Positions 10,748 to 21,329 of a stretch of DNA of 64,000 bases are shown here, one piece after another. The translations under genes and the position numbers were made by a program. Each line of letters starts with the position of its first letter. Positions within the stretch are counted from its first letter, which is position 1. The stretch spans positions 253,890,978 through 253,954,977 of the forward strand of contig NC_090320.1 in NCBI RefSeq assembly GCF_040869045.1, in the 5' to 3' direction. Under the pieces are notes generated by a model. It saw only the letters and a program-made list of their open reading frames with translations, did not search any database and had not been told where the DNA came from. Source of the stretch: Eurosta solidaginis. Lineage: Eukaryota > Arthropoda > Insecta > Diptera > Tephritidae.

Positions 10748-11160
10748 CAAGTAAGGAAAGCTAAGTTCGGGTGTAACCGAACATTACATACTCAGCTGAT
10801 AGCAACGTTGGCATGTGTTTGTATGACATCGATATCAAATGGAAGGTACTAAAGAGTATTTTAAAAGGGAGTGATCAATAGTTCTAAAGGTGGATGCCTT
10901 TTCGAGATATTGTAAAAGGGAGTGGGCCATAGTTCTTTAGCTGGACGTCTTTTGGAGATATCGCCATAAAGGTGGACCAGGGGTGACTCTATAATGTGTT
11001 TGTACAATATGGCTATCAAATTAAAGGTATTAATGATGGTTTTAAAAGGGGTGGCCCTTAGGTGAATATGTGAAGGCGTTTTCGAGATATCGGCCAAAAT
11101 GTGGACTAGGGTGGCCAAGAACATCATATGTCGGGTATCGCTAATTTATTTATATATATG
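10748..11160. repeat. Dispersed repeat 'B' copy 1, left part
   Basis: Starts CAAGTAAGGAAAGCTAAG followed by the hairpin-forming GTTCGGGTGTAACCGAAC, exactly as the complete copy at 34940. It then carries two to three of the ~130-bp minisatellite units ('TATCAAAT...AAGGT', 'TTTTAAAAGGGAGTG', 'GAGATATCGCC'). It is interrupted after 11160 by the LINE insertion; the rest resumes at 22777. The intact copy reads straight across this point at about 36880-36895. Confidence 0.85.
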
Positions 11161-11392
11161 TAGGTTAGGTTGGGTTGCACTGGCCGGTCCATGAGGACCT
11201 CAGATAGACTGAATAAGTCCATGGTGTTACCAGAAGTTTGCTTTAGCGACCAATCTGAAAAACCCTATCAAAAACCAGGACCTATTTTATAAAATAACTC
11301 CATCCTCTTGGAAAATACTAGAAGCTTCCTAGGATTTAAGCCGCTTGCTGCTTCTATATCTGACAACTGTATAACTCCTAATAGCTGAAGTC

Positions 11393-11620
11393 TTAGCCTG
11401 GCACCCCAGGGCAAGAGCACAGAACGTGTTCGATCGTTTCCTCCTCCGGCCCACACGTCCTACATCTGCTATCACTGACCAAGCCTAATTTAAAGGCATG
11501 TGACGCCAGAAGGCTGTGTCCAGTCAGAATACCCGTAATGAGTCTAATGTCCTCTCTTTTTAATGATAGAAGCAACTTTGTGAGTCTAAGGTTGTAAGAC
11601 CTGCACATAATCTTCGACAT
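11393..11620 (-). pseudogene. LINE ORF2 C-terminal zinc-knuckle region
   Basis: 75-codon frame with SLKREDIRLITGILTGH, then CRTCG...EETIEHVLCSCP, the Cys/His knuckle (C-X2-C...H-X3-C-X-C) that closes ORF2 in this LINE group. It lies just 3' of the RNase H in transcriptional order but in another frame, showing a frameshift between 11620 and 11730. Confidence 0.8.
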
Positions 11621-11729
11621 TTTACAACCCCGCGCTTGAACCTACGCCTTTTCTGCTTGGTCGATCATGTGCACCTCCCGCCTTCGCTTAATTTCGTCTA
11701 GTCTAATTGGGATATCTACGGATCAAGCT

Positions 11730-12086
11730 TCAAGAGATGCGGCCCTTTTTAGCTAGTTCATCCGCTTTTTCATTCCCATCTATTTCCATATGCCCTGGGA
11801 CCCAATATAGATGCATGCTTCTCCCTGTCCCGATTAATACGCCTTCAGATGTTGTGGTATGCGAGATTACTGCCTTAGTTGCTGCTCGACTGTCTAAATG
11901 AAAGTTAACACGATTGCAGCTTGGGCTATTTTCTTCCAGGGTTTCTACTGCTTTGGTTAGGGCTACTATTTCCGCTTGGAAAACGCTACAGTAATCCGGC
12001 AGCCTGTAGGATCTGTTTTTTTCCGGATCGGCACAGTATACCGCAGACCCTACTCTTTCCACTACTTTGGAACCATCTGTGTACAC
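11730..12086 (-). pseudogene. LINE RNase H domain
   Basis: 118-codon frame with every RNase H1 catalytic position visible: Asp4 (YTDGS), Glu39 (FQAEI), Asp65 (HLDSRAA), His99 (PGHMEIDGNE) and Asp109 (KADELA). The enzyme would remove the RNA strand during second-strand synthesis. It is preceded (12090-12279) by the RT-connection block ILHIPPVNL in a frame with stops. The domain is preserved but detached from RT by the gypsy insertion. Confidence 0.88.
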
Positions 12087-12279
12087 ATGTATGGTCTAGT
12101 CCGCCATTTGAGCACCCTTGCGCAAACCGACCACCTCTATTGTGGCCTTAAGATCGCGTTACATTTGTTAACGCTATGTTCTTTGCTACCAGGTTTACAG
12201 GTGGAATGTGCAGAATGGCTTACATTGCAGCTGTCGGGGTTGTTTTCAGGGCTCCCGTAATGCTAAGCATTGATAATAT

Positions 12280-12980
12280 TGTAACGAATTTGCTGCAAAT
12301 CCTTTTATTTGCAATCCTCTGCTAAGTTCGAATCACTAAACTGTTGAATAAATAACTCCAATATTGAATGATGGAAAAATGGCCTTTATTAAAGTACTTC
12401 ACAATAACACTTATAGTTTGCTACTCGCTGGCTTAATAACCAAACTGATTAATAACTCAAATGAAACTCTACTATTGGCCGCCAGATCGCGTGCTTAAGC
12501 AAACTGATTGATAGCTCAACTCAAACTGAATTACTTCTTACTCGCCTGCCCCGCTTTCATAATTTACGCTGCATACTTCTAGGCTCTTCGATTTCCAGAA
12601 CTTACTAGTTTGTTTCGGCTACAAAATCGCCAGCCACAACACACAAACACAATTATTGCTCTCTCTTGTGACAACTCAGATAAGATATATGCATGTGTTT
12701 GTGCATTACCGCTCCGCTGTTTGTTTACGTACATATGTGTAAACGCAATTATTTATTCGTTTATGTAGATACATAATGATTGAATTATTGATGTGAATGT
12801 TTGTAGTTTACAGTCTCTCTCGCATACATAGGCGTATAAGTAAATGCATCTGTGTGTGACTTATTTCGGCTGCCTTATATATGTGTATACATGATTTGAT
12901 TATTGAGGTAAATACTGCTGATCGTGGCCTTAGCATCGCCTTAGTGATGGGATAACTTAGTGATGCTAATATCCGTGACA
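12280..12980 (-). repeat. 3' LTR of gypsy copy 2
   Basis: On the minus strand it runs TGTCACGG (from 12980) to CGTTACA (at 12280), 701 bp, and aligns with the 741-bp LTR at 4924-5664. The left flank is ATTGATAATAT of the LINE. Indels relative to copy 1 lie in the middle (about 12540-12720). Confidence 0.9.
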
Positions 12981-12991
12981 CTGCCCTCCAC

Positions 12992-14344
12992 CTAAGTGTA
13001 ATCGTCACGGTCAGCCAAATCTCTCGATCTAAACGTTGCCAGCCTTTCCATATGGACCACTTTCATTTTGGTTCGTGGTTTATCGATGGTTTGTATGCGG
13101 TACACTACATCGTTGATCCGTTTTACAACTTTGTTTGGGCCTTCCCAGTTACACTGCAATTTTGGGGACAAACCTTTTTTACGTTGTGGGTTGTATAACA
13201 GCACCAAATCTCCTTCCTGAAAACCTTCTGAATTAATTGCTTTATCATATCTGGCTTTCATCTTGTCACTCATAATCTTTGTTCGTTGCCTTATCAGATC
13301 ATGTATTTCTCTTAGCTCTTCTTCCAAATCACTAGTGGATTTCCTAACATTTCTCTCCGCATTGGCATCTATCCCAAACTTCAAATCAGCTGGCAGTCTA
13401 AGGTCATTGCCAAAAATTACTTTTGCAGGGGTTTGGCCCGTTGTCTCGTGCACTGCTGATCGGTAAGCCATCAAGAATAATGGTATGCGGGTATCCCATT
13501 CTTTATGGTACTTGTCTACTACTTTCCTTAAGTGCTCCTCCAATGTTCTATTGAATCGTTCTACCATACCATCGGATTGAGGATGCAATGCAGTTGTCCG
13601 TGTTTTTCGAATGCCCAATGACTTACACATTTCCTGGAACACAGCTGATTCGAAATTCCTGCCTTGGTCAGAATGTAACTCCATTGGTTCACCATACCTT
13701 GCAACCCATTCGTTTTTAACCACTTCTGCTACTGTTTCTGCTTCTTGATTTGGGATTGGGTATACCTCTGGCCATTTACTGAAATAAACCATAACCACCA
13801 GTACGTATTTGTTTCCGCGGTTGCTAGTAGGAAATGGACCTGCGACATCCATGGCGATCCTTTCAAATGGCGCACCTGAGTTATATTGCTTCATCTGGCC
13901 ATGACTTCGTGTTCTGGGCCCTTTCGCTCTGCTGCAAACCTCGCAGTTCGCAATCCACTCAGTGACCGACTGACGGCAACCAACCCAACACAATCTCTGT
14001 TTAATCTTCTCGAGCGTCTTCGTGATTCCAAGATGACCTCCGCTTGGACCATTATGCAGCTCGCTGAGCACGTCAGGAATCCTCTTTCTGGGAACAACTA
14101 TCAGTTTATTCTTGTATTTACCATCCTCACTCTCCCATACTCGATGAAGGCAACCGGATATCAATTCTAAACTGTTCCACTGTGCCCAATATGACTTCGC
14201 AATGGGACTCTCTGCTGACATCTCTTCCCTGTTTGGTCTTTCATTTCGTTCGAGCCCTTGCATAACACGTGACAGATCTGCATCTCCTAGCTGGCATTTT
14301 CTTAGCTGTTCCTTGTCCCATTCATCTGTACATGTTATATTCAT
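12992..14344 (-). CDS. pol: Integrase (C-terminal part of pol), gypsy copy 2, open frame
   Basis: 450-codon uninterrupted frame, the best-preserved coding segment in the window. Zinc-binding H2C2: His97, His104, Cys134, Cys137. Catalytic core: Asp166 (AMDVAGP), Asp226 (HSDQGRN) and Glu262 (VERFNRT), the DD35E spacing. C-terminal GPY/F-like module (LQCNWEGPNKVVKR) and a short tail ending RDDYT just before the polypurine tract and 3' LTR. The protein would insert element cDNA into chromosomes. The Met start is internal to pol, not a real initiation site; in a working element it would be cut from Gag-Pol. Upstream breaks mean it is not expressed in the normal polyprotein. Confidence 0.9.
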   Translation of the reverse strand: MNITCTDEWDKEQLRKCQLGDADLSRVMQGLERNERPNREEMSAESPIAKSYWAQWNSLELISGCLHRVWESEDGKYKNKLIVVPRKRIPDVLSELHNGPSGGHLGITKTLEKIKQRLCWVGCRQSVTEWIANCEVCSRAKGPRTRSHGQMKQYNSGAPFERIAMDVAGPFPTSNRGNKYVLVVMVYFSKWPEVYPIPNQEAETVAEVVKNEWVARYGEPMELHSDQGRNFESAVFQEMCKSLGIRKTRTTALHPQSDGMVERFNRTLEEHLRKVVDKYHKEWDTRIPLFLMAYRSAVHETTGQTPAKVIFGNDLRLPADLKFGIDANAERNVRKSTSDLEEELREIHDLIRQRTKIMSDKMKARYDKAINSEGFQEGDLVLLYNPQRKKGLSPKLQCNWEGPNKVVKRINDVVYRIQTIDKPRTKMKVVHMERLATFRSRDLADRDDYT

Positions 14345-14355
14345 TAGCCAGACAT

Positions 14356-15683
14356 CTATAATGTCTTCTTTAGCCTCGGCTTTTGATCAGTGCTTACATT
14401 CCAAACTACATGGTCTTCGTGACATTGCATCAGCATTTCCATGGGTACTACCTTTTCGATGCTCAATGGAAAAGTCGTAGCTTTGTAGTCGCTCGATCCA
14501 CAGTGCCAAGGATTACGGAACTGCAGAAGCCATTTCAACGCTGCGTGATCTGTCCTGACACGGAATCGCTGGCCGTAGAGGTATTTGTGAAAATGTTTAA
14601 TGCACTCTACCAATCCAACAGCTCTCTCCGCGTAACACAGTAGTTCCTCTCTGGTTTTCCAATCGAACGGCTGTAATATGCAACTACCTTCTCCTGTCCA
14701 TCGACCAGTTGTGATAAAACGCCTCCTATAGCATATCCACTCGCATCTGTATCTAGAATAAATGTTGCTCCTGGAATCGGATATGCTAACATTGGGGCAG
14801 TGCATAAGCGCTCCTTCAATGTTCGGAAAGCCACTTCTTGCTCCTTCTTCCATTCAAAATCTTTGTTTTTTCTTGTAAGCTCATGGAGGCTAGGGGCTAC
14901 GCTGGAAAAATTTGGTACAAATCGGCGGTAATATGTGCACAGCCCAAGGAAACTTCTCAATTCATGTATGTTCTGTGGTCTTGGCCAATCTTTTACTGCC
15001 TCTATTTTTTCATTCGCTGTACAGACACCTTCTGTAGTTACTTTGTTTCCCAAATAATTTACTTCCTTTTTAAACAGCGTACACTTTTTGGGACTTAACT
15101 TCAGACCAGCGCCAGCTATTCTCTGGAAAACTTCCTCCAAGTTCTTAAGATGTTCATCAAAACTCTTGCCCAATACGATGATGTCGTCCAGGTACACCAA
15201 GCATGTTTTCCAATGTAGTCCTTTCAGTACCTGATCCATGAGTCTCTCAAAAGTAGCTGGTGCATCACAAAGTCCAAAAGGCATCACTGTAAATTGCCAA
15301 AGACCATCACCGACACTGAAAGCTGTTTTCTCTTTATCTTCCTCCTTCACCTCAACTTGCCAATAGCCGCTTTTCAAGTCCAGTGTGGAAAACCATTTCG
15401 TACCAGATAGCGAGTCCAGAGTGTCGTCAATTCTTGGCAATGGGTAGCTATCCTTTTTCGTAACGTCATTTAACTTCCGGTAGTCCACGCAAAACCTCAT
15501 TTTTCCATCCTTCTTCTTTACAAGTACTACCGGTGAGCTCCCTGGACTAGCTGATGTTTCGATGACGCCGCTGTCGCTCATTTCTTGTATAATTTGACTC
15601 ACCGCTTCCCGCTTCGCCAGTGGAACACTGCGTGGAGCTTGACGTATCGGCCTCGCGTCTCCAGTGTCAATTTGATGTTTCAC
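14356..15683 (-). pseudogene. pol: Reverse transcriptase and RNase H, gypsy copy 2 (frameshifted in RNase H)
   Basis: The 358-codon frame 14607-15683 carries RT with Asp102 (FSTLDLKSGYWQ), MPFGLCDAPATF and YLDD at residues 164-167, then the connection and the first half of RNase H (DTDASGYAIGGVLSQ). A 2-base loss near 14612 (the copy 1 alignment runs on) throws the frame after RREL; the rest of RNase H is read in the frame 14356-14853, where a second small deletion after FRNP again breaks the alignment. RT itself looks intact. Confidence 0.88.
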
Positions 15684-15848
15684 AACATTGGTGCGGCCTG
15701 GTTTGGAACCATCCTGGTCAAATATGTTCGCGTACTTTAGGAGCAGTTGTTTTGCCTTACTCTGATAGGCGTCCTCTAGCCCCTGCGTCCATGCCGTGAT
15801 GTCATTTGAAATATCAATATTACTAGTTGAGACGTGTTCCTGGAGCTG

Positions 15849-16469
15849 TTAACAGTTAATACCCACTTCAGCCTCTTGGCATCTTCCCAAAACAGCTCCT
15901 TTAGTCAATTTTAGTGGTGACTTGAACTCATTGAGTACTCTTACCGGAATACGTCCATCTTGTTTTGTCATCGCCATGGTTTTTCCTACAAGTATGTTCA
16001 GTGCTGATTTGTTTGCTGCTTCGACAACCCACAATTTGTTTGTCCCACAATCTCCATCAACCTTTGCCCAGATGACTGCTTCGGATTTTGGTGGTATTCG
16101 CTGACTCTCTTCCACCAGCACTCGTTTACTGCTGTAGCCTCTCTCGTAGCCGAAATTAAGTGGTACATCCATGTTCTTATATCGCATCGTCTTGCTTTGC
16201 ATGTCAATCTTGATGCCCTGGTCGATTAAGAAGTCCACTCCAATTATGATTTCATCAACAATCTCTGCCACTATAAAATTGTGTACTACCGTGACGTTCC
16301 CAATTGCGACTTCACATGATACTTCTCCTAGAACCGTGCTGTCTTCTCCAGTGGCTGTACGCAATCTTGCTCCATGCAATGGCCTTATCTTCTTGTTGAC
16401 TAAATCCGCTCGAATGATGGAATGAGATGCACCCTTATCTACAGTCAGTAAACGTTCCTTTCCATCCAC
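15849..16469 (-). pseudogene. Aspartic protease region, gypsy copy 2 (altered active site)
   Basis: 206-codon frame with the retropepsin fold signature: active-site block LTVDKGASHS near the N-terminus and the second block IIIGVDFLIDQGIKID. The catalytic triplet should be Asp-Thr/Ser-Gly; here it is Asp-Lys-Gly, while copy 1 has Asp-Thr-Gly. A C-to-A change (ACG to AAG) explains it. The frame closes at a TAA after GINC, upstream of RT, whereas the homologous sequence continues toward the RT leader, so this stop probably separates protease and RT. Confidence 0.85.
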
Positions 16470-16576
16470 ATGTCCTCCGACAGTAAGATTGTTTGACCTT
16501 CTTCCAATTTGTGAGATAGAGATTATGGGGCATTCAATTGAGGGAGCCAGCTGTCGCCCCTTGCGGCTGACTCGCT

Positions 16577-17123
16577 TTAGTTTAACGATTGAGTGGACTT
16601 GGAGATTTGCTCATCTCCTTCAGCTCTGCGTTTACGGCCACCCACATTGTTGGAGCTATTGGAACCGGTGCTGCAATGTCGTGCAATATGACCTGGGTTG
16701 CCGCACTTGAAACATTTAATCACTCCGGCATTTTTCTGTTGTGATCCCTTCAATGCTTCCAAAATTGCGTCTACCCAGTCTGGCTTTTCCACTTCCATTC
16801 GATGAGCTTTGTACGCTGGCTTACTCAAAAGTGAGGCTGTTTCCTGAGTCAGTGCATGCGATACCGTTTCAGCAAACGTTAGTTTTCGCATATGTAGCCC
16901 GTTTCGTTTCTACATCTGGTATGCCATTTATGAAGCTCTGGATTTTTACCCTTTCAGTGTATTCCACGGGTGCGTCCGCATTTGCAAGATGAGCCAATCT
17001 TTCAATATCTGAAGCAAACTCCTGCAATTTCTCATTTGCTTTTTGGTAGCGGTTTTGCAACTCAATTTGGAATATCTGTTTCCTATGCTCGCTTCCATAA
17101 CGTCGTTCTACAGCAGCCATCAA
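16577..17123 (-). pseudogene. gag: gag C-terminal half, gypsy copy 2
   Basis: Two overlapping frames, 16869-17123 (capsid-like, LQEFASDIERLAHLANADAP) and 16577-16891 (ending with the CCHC knuckle CFKCGNPGHIARHC and GGRKRRAE). A small deletion near 16885, relative to copy 1, causes the shift between them. Confidence 0.85.
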
Positions 17124-17147
17124 TGTTTCATAACTGTTCCGTTCGTA

Positions 17148-17984
17148 CTATGGAATCGTCTGTAAGGTTTCCGCTGCAGGCCCTTTCAATGCCAAGAACA
17201 GTGCAGCGACTTTATCTTCCGCATTCCAGTTGTTCACTGCTGCGGTCTTCTCAAACTGTAGCTTAAAGACCTGGAAAGGAACAGAACCGTCAAAGGATGG
17301 TGTTTTTACCTTTGGATTACTCGCTGAAACTGCTGGACGATTTAATTGTAACTGCTCCATACGACCCTTAAAATCATCGACTTCTGCCTGAAATTGAGCG
17401 ATTTTCGCATCCTGCGCTTCCAGCTTTGATGTTACCCTTGCTTCCTGTGCTTCTAACTGTGAAGACATTTGTGCCACCTGCAATGATAAGCGCTCCCCTT
17501 GTTCTTCCATCTTTGATGTTTTACGGGTTTCCTGCGATTCCAGTTGTGAAGAAATTTGTGTCGACATTTCTGAAATACGTTTTTCTTGTGCTTCAATCTT
17601 CGATGTTATTCGTGTCTCTTGCGATTCCATCTGTGATGACATATACGTTTTCTGTTCTTCTAGTTGAGATGCCAGTTGAGATGTTATATCTGTCTTTTGC
17701 GATTCCAGTTGAGAAGCCACTGTCGATGTTTGAGCAGATATTGCAGCCAAAATCATGTTCAAGTCTGCGCTGGTAACCGTCTGCGATGTTTCGTTCTTCT
17801 CTTCAATTTTTGTTGTCTCCTCGCCATCAAGGTGAAAGACATACTCTTCCACATCAATTCCTTCTGCTTCCATTGCCTCTCGTATCCGTGCGTGAAGTTC
17901 GAGCTTAACGCCGCTTGTTTTCAATCCACGGCTCTCCAACTCCTTCTTCAGTTGCTGGATCTTTAATTCACTGAACTTTGCCAT
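17148..17984 (-). pseudogene. gag: gag N-terminal half with SAP-like and coiled-coil domains, gypsy copy 2
   Basis: 278-codon frame starting MAKFSELKIQQLKKELESRG, about 34 bp downstream of the primer-binding site, so this is the likely natural start. Residues 5-40 fit the SAP DNA/RNA-binding motif (hydrophobic and Leu spacing, G-x-K-x-E-L, R-I-x-x-A). Residues ~90-215 are a long coiled coil of near-repeats (SQLESQETRIT, SKLEAQDAKI). Residues ~225-278 enter the capsid-like block. The frame stops at a TAG after LQTIP, where copy 1 reads on for two codons before its own separate nonsense codon. Confidence 0.85.
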
Positions 17985-18021
17985 ATCCTTGTTGTCTTCT
18001 GGAATTTATTCAACAATTCCT

Positions 18022-18033
18022 CTTCTGACACCA
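18022..18033 (-). other. Primer-binding site of gypsy copy 2
   Basis: On the minus strand TGGTGTCAGAAG lies two bases after the 5' LTR end (18036). It is complementary to a tRNA 3' end of the form CTTCTGACACCA. This matches leucine-type tRNAs as I remember them from Drosophila mdg3/micropia-type elements; the tRNA identity is inference. Confidence 0.7.
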
Positions 18034-18035
18034 AT

Positions 18036-18136
18036 TGTAACGAATTTGCTGTAAATCCTCTTATTTGCAATCCTCTGCTAAGTTCGAATCACTAAACTGT
18101 TGAATAAATAACTCCAATATTGAATGATGGAAAATG
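18036..18136 (-). repeat. 5' LTR remnant of gypsy copy 2
   Basis: The 3'-most ~101 bp of the LTR (ending CGTTACA at 18036) matches the full LTR at 12280-12380. Homology stops after GATGGAAAAT; the following ~15 bp repeat AATATTGAATGA (18116-18127 and 18140-18151) before LINE sequence resumes at about 18155. Confidence 0.85.
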
Positions 18137-18154
18137 GAAAATATTGAATGAGTT

Positions 18155-19200
18155 GGAAGGCACTTTCCACTTATGATAATTGCAACGTCATCCGCGTAAG
18201 CCGTAAGTTTTACGAATCGTCTGAGCAGTTGGTTGATGACCAGCGTCCACAGCAGAGGTGATAGGACCCCTCCTTGTGGGGTTCCCCTGTCCACTGATTT
18301 CGTGGCCTCGCACAATCCCCATTCTGATGTTATCTTCCTGTAATTTAACATGCAGCCGATCCATCTGGTTAAGGCTAGATGTACTTTAATGTAATTAAGA
18401 CCATCTATAATCGCCCATTTGGAAACATTATTGAATGATCCGGCAAAGTCTAAGAAGACTCCTAGAGCATATTCCTTATATTTCAGGGCTTTCTCTACGC
18501 TTATTACCACCCTATGCGATGCGGTGTCTTCCGACTTTGGTGTACGCATCTTGTATTGTGGAGACCAGCATTTCATCCACGTTGGACTTTATGTACATAT
18601 CTATCAGCTTCTCAAAGGTTTTGAGCGGAAATGATGTTAAGCTAATGGGTCTATAATCTTTGGCATACACGTGACCTATCTTTCCCGCCTTTGGTAGGAA
18701 AGCTACAAGAGCAGTTCTCCAAGAGTTCGGTACATGTTTCAGTCTTATGCACGCATCGAATATTATTTTAAGCTATTCCACGACCGCCCTACTTGAAACT
18801 TGTGGCATGGCCGGAAATATACCATCTGGACCCGGCGATTTAAACTTAGAAAACGCCTTCAGTGCCCATTCGATCTTGGTATCGGTCACTGAGCCCGGCA
18901 CTACCCGTTCCGTGATTGAAGTGTGAGTGCTGTCTGAAGGCTCTTCTAAACTATCTCCCGATGGGAAATGTGTATCGAGAAGCACCTCAAGGGATTCCTC
19001 ACTATTACGTGACCATTCCCCGTTCTCTTTCTTTATTAGTCTCTCGACTATATTTCCCCTTGCTAGGACTTTTATCAACCGTGCTGTTTCGCTGGAGCAC
19101 TGTATGTCCGTACAGAAACTTTTCCTGGAAATTTCACGCTTGTAGATCCTCAGTAGATCCCTGTACTCGTCCCGACACGCTTCGTATCCGCGGTCTTTGC
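18155..19200 (-). pseudogene. LINE reverse transcriptase, N-terminal two thirds (broken)
   Basis: RT blocks in order on the minus strand: SKFKSPGPDGIFPAMPQ (about 18800-18860), LGVFLDFAGSFNNVSKWAI (first catalytic Asp; about 18430-18490), DRGTPQGGVLSPLLWTLVIN, and AYADDVAIIISGKCLP (the YADD site, about 18170-18215). Breaks between 18576 and 18773 shift the frame. Everything after GKCLP is missing: the thumb and connection up to the block now at 12.2 kb have been deleted together with the gypsy U3. The last residues of the open frame at 18061-18150 are read-through into the LTR. Confidence 0.85.
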
Positions 19201-19468
19201 TAGCTTAAATATTTATTTTACCTGTCTTCTTAGAAGACTCTGCTGATTGCTCCACAATGGCGGCTTTGGTTTCCCTCCGAATCTTCTTAGAGGACAAGCT
19301 TTGTTTATGCAGTCATAAGCGTCCTTGTTGGGAATTCATTAGACTCCTCCAGTTCTTCCACATTGGCAAATTCTTTGGGTTGTCCCAGTTTCGTTTCTAC
19401 CTATTTCTGGAATTTAGTCCAGTTTGCTGACCTAGGGTTTCTAAAGGTTCCTGCCTTCTCTACCCTCT

Positions 19469-20089
19469 TTAGGGGGATACTGAGCTGATATACACATGTT
19501 CGGAGAAGGATGGTCTATCAATAACCATCCAATCATACCTTGATATATCACGTTCGGAGCTCAGTGTAATATCCAAAACATTGCTGGATGTTGGACCAAT
19601 GTATGTAGCGACATTTCCCTGGTTGGCTCTCAGCAAATTGGTTTGCAAGACGTAACAAAATGGAGATTCGCCTCTCTCGTTCGTATCTGCTCCTCCCCAC
19701 GCATTGTGGTGCGCATTGGATTCCGCGCCTATGACCAACCGGCCTTTGCGCCCTTCGTCCTGTACTAGCCTCTTGCACTCTATCGGTGGAACCTTCGCAG
19801 CATGGACCATGTAGCAGGATGTCAGGATAAGTGCATGCTTATTCCTTTGCTCAGCGGCAGCCACCACTACGAGGTCCTCAGTAGTGTAATTAGGCAGCAT
19901 ATATGAATGCACATGTTTCCTTGGCATTACTAAAGCTCGCACCCGTCCTTCCGTTTGCGCATAGTAAACGCCAAATCCGCGCGCAATAAGTCCAGAAAGC
20001 TTTCCTCCCGATGAGAGCCACGGCTCCTGGATCAGCGCCACGTCAAACGAACCCTCCTGAAGGGTTAGGGGGAGCTCGCTTGACGCCAC
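19469..20089 (-). pseudogene. LINE APE-type endonuclease domain
   Basis: 206-codon frame with FDVALIQEPWLSSGGKLSGL (catalytic Glu in QEPW), a GFGVYYAQTEGRVRALVM block, and SNAHHNAWGGADTNERGE, the metal-binding N-x-H-x-x-W-G motif of LINE apurinic endonucleases. The domain nicks target DNA to start target-primed reverse transcription. It sits at the N-terminus of ORF2, immediately downstream of ORF1 (20091). A shift after 19469 separates it from RT. Confidence 0.85.
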
Positions 20090-21052
20090 TTTACTGTGTT
20101 AGAGGTTTATCTGTAGGACTCGCAGCACCATTGGTCTGTTTGTCTCCCTCCAGCACCTTCGTCGTGACGTCGTCGTCCTCCCCTTGCCCTTTTGGTTTAG
20201 AGTGTTCGATGCCCCCTTCAGCCTCTTGTAACTGTTGTGCCGGTTGTTCCTCTGTGCGACTCACAGCACCATCTGGCTGTTGGTCCCCTTCTAACACATT
20301 CGTGGTGACGTCGCCTATCTCCACCCGTCTTTTTTCCCTTAGGCTTTTGAGGTCCTTTTCGACTTCGGCTACTTCCAGCGTGTTGGGATTTTCGTCCTCG
20401 CGACTTCTTTTCCTGAGTCGCATATACATTTTGCCTGTACCAAAGGACATTTTTCCGAGATGCGTGTACAATATATCCTCCACCTGCTTGTATATTTGGA
20501 AGATATAGAACTGACCTTCCTCCGTAGGCCGAGATACAGTAAGTACCTTCCAATCCTGTTTCGTTATGTTCGGATTCTGATTCTGCAGAAGTCGCAGTGT
20601 ATCCTCCGACTTCATCACGCATGTTATCCATACCTTAGATTTTGGTACCGTGGGGATTTGCGCTTTATCCACCACCTCATACCATGCGTTCGTGCCTTGT
20701 CTTTGGAGGTTTGGAAACACTTCCTCCAGCCACCGCAAGTTCGCGATGTTGTCGCACGCTATCATCTTCACACCATTATGCCATCCCCCCCGAATCAAAG
20801 GTTGGAAAGGGCTTACTTGGTTGTTCCCGCATCATCTTAAGAATTAAATTAATAATTCCCCTTTCTACAGATCTCCACCTTTCAGCAGTCATCTGTCCGA
20901 AAGTACTGCTGCGGTCAACCAGCGCCACAGCCAGTGACTGCTTTGCCACATCACTCAGAATCTCGGGAAAAGCCGGAGTGTTAGTTTGAATTTTATTAGG
21001 CTTTGCTGGCCTAGTGTAGTTAGTCCAAGTAAAAACTCGTACTTTTTCTCCA

Positions 21053-21102
21053 ATATCACCCTACGTTTCGCCAAGCTTCTTGGCGTCCTCAGGGGTATAA
21101 TC
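21053..21102 (-). ncRNA. Hammerhead ribozyme-like motif in the Penelope fragment
   Basis: Minus strand carries CTGAGGA, a GCCAAG-AAG-CTTGGC hairpin and GAAACGTA, in that order and spacing. These match the conserved CUGANGA ... GAAA core with a 6-bp stem II and a minimal stem III (AC/GU). The flanks ATACCC and GGGTGAT can pair as stem I with a wobble. One unpaired C precedes stem II. Penelope-like elements are known to carry such ribozymes; activity of this copy is not shown. Confidence 0.55.
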
Positions 21103-21329
21103 TTTATTTCAAACAAAAAGTAACATAAAGGCAAAACAAAAACAAACAGTAAATCAATTTTTGGAAACACATAACCCACTATAGGCACATTGGTGTCAAA
21201 CTTACATAAAAAGTATTAAATTAACGTGCAAACATCACACAACATCACACAACATAAAACAACAAACACTTAGAACTAAAAACATCCATCAGTACCATGG
21301 TCATGGGGCACTTTTGTCATACTAAAATG

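Larger units (their letters stand above)
12280..18136 (-). mobile_element. Ty3/gypsy LTR retrotransposon, copy 2 (nearly complete, 5' LTR truncated)
   Basis: Same family as copy 1, opposite strand, inserted into the LINE. In element order it has a 101-bp remnant of the 5' LTR (18036 to about 18136), a primer-binding site, gag, protease, RT, RNase H, integrase and a full 3' LTR (12280-12980). The U3/R part of the 5' LTR and the adjacent LINE sequence are deleted, so no target duplication survives. Defects: nonsense codon in gag (after LQTIP), a frameshift in gag near 16885, Lys in the protease active site, a stop before RT (about 15849), and small deletions in RNase H. No env-like gene. Confidence 0.95.

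Noticed and set aside
18061..18150. C-terminal tail of the LINE RT frame (after GKCLP)
   Set aside because: These residues are read through the deletion scar into the gypsy LTR, not LINE protein.
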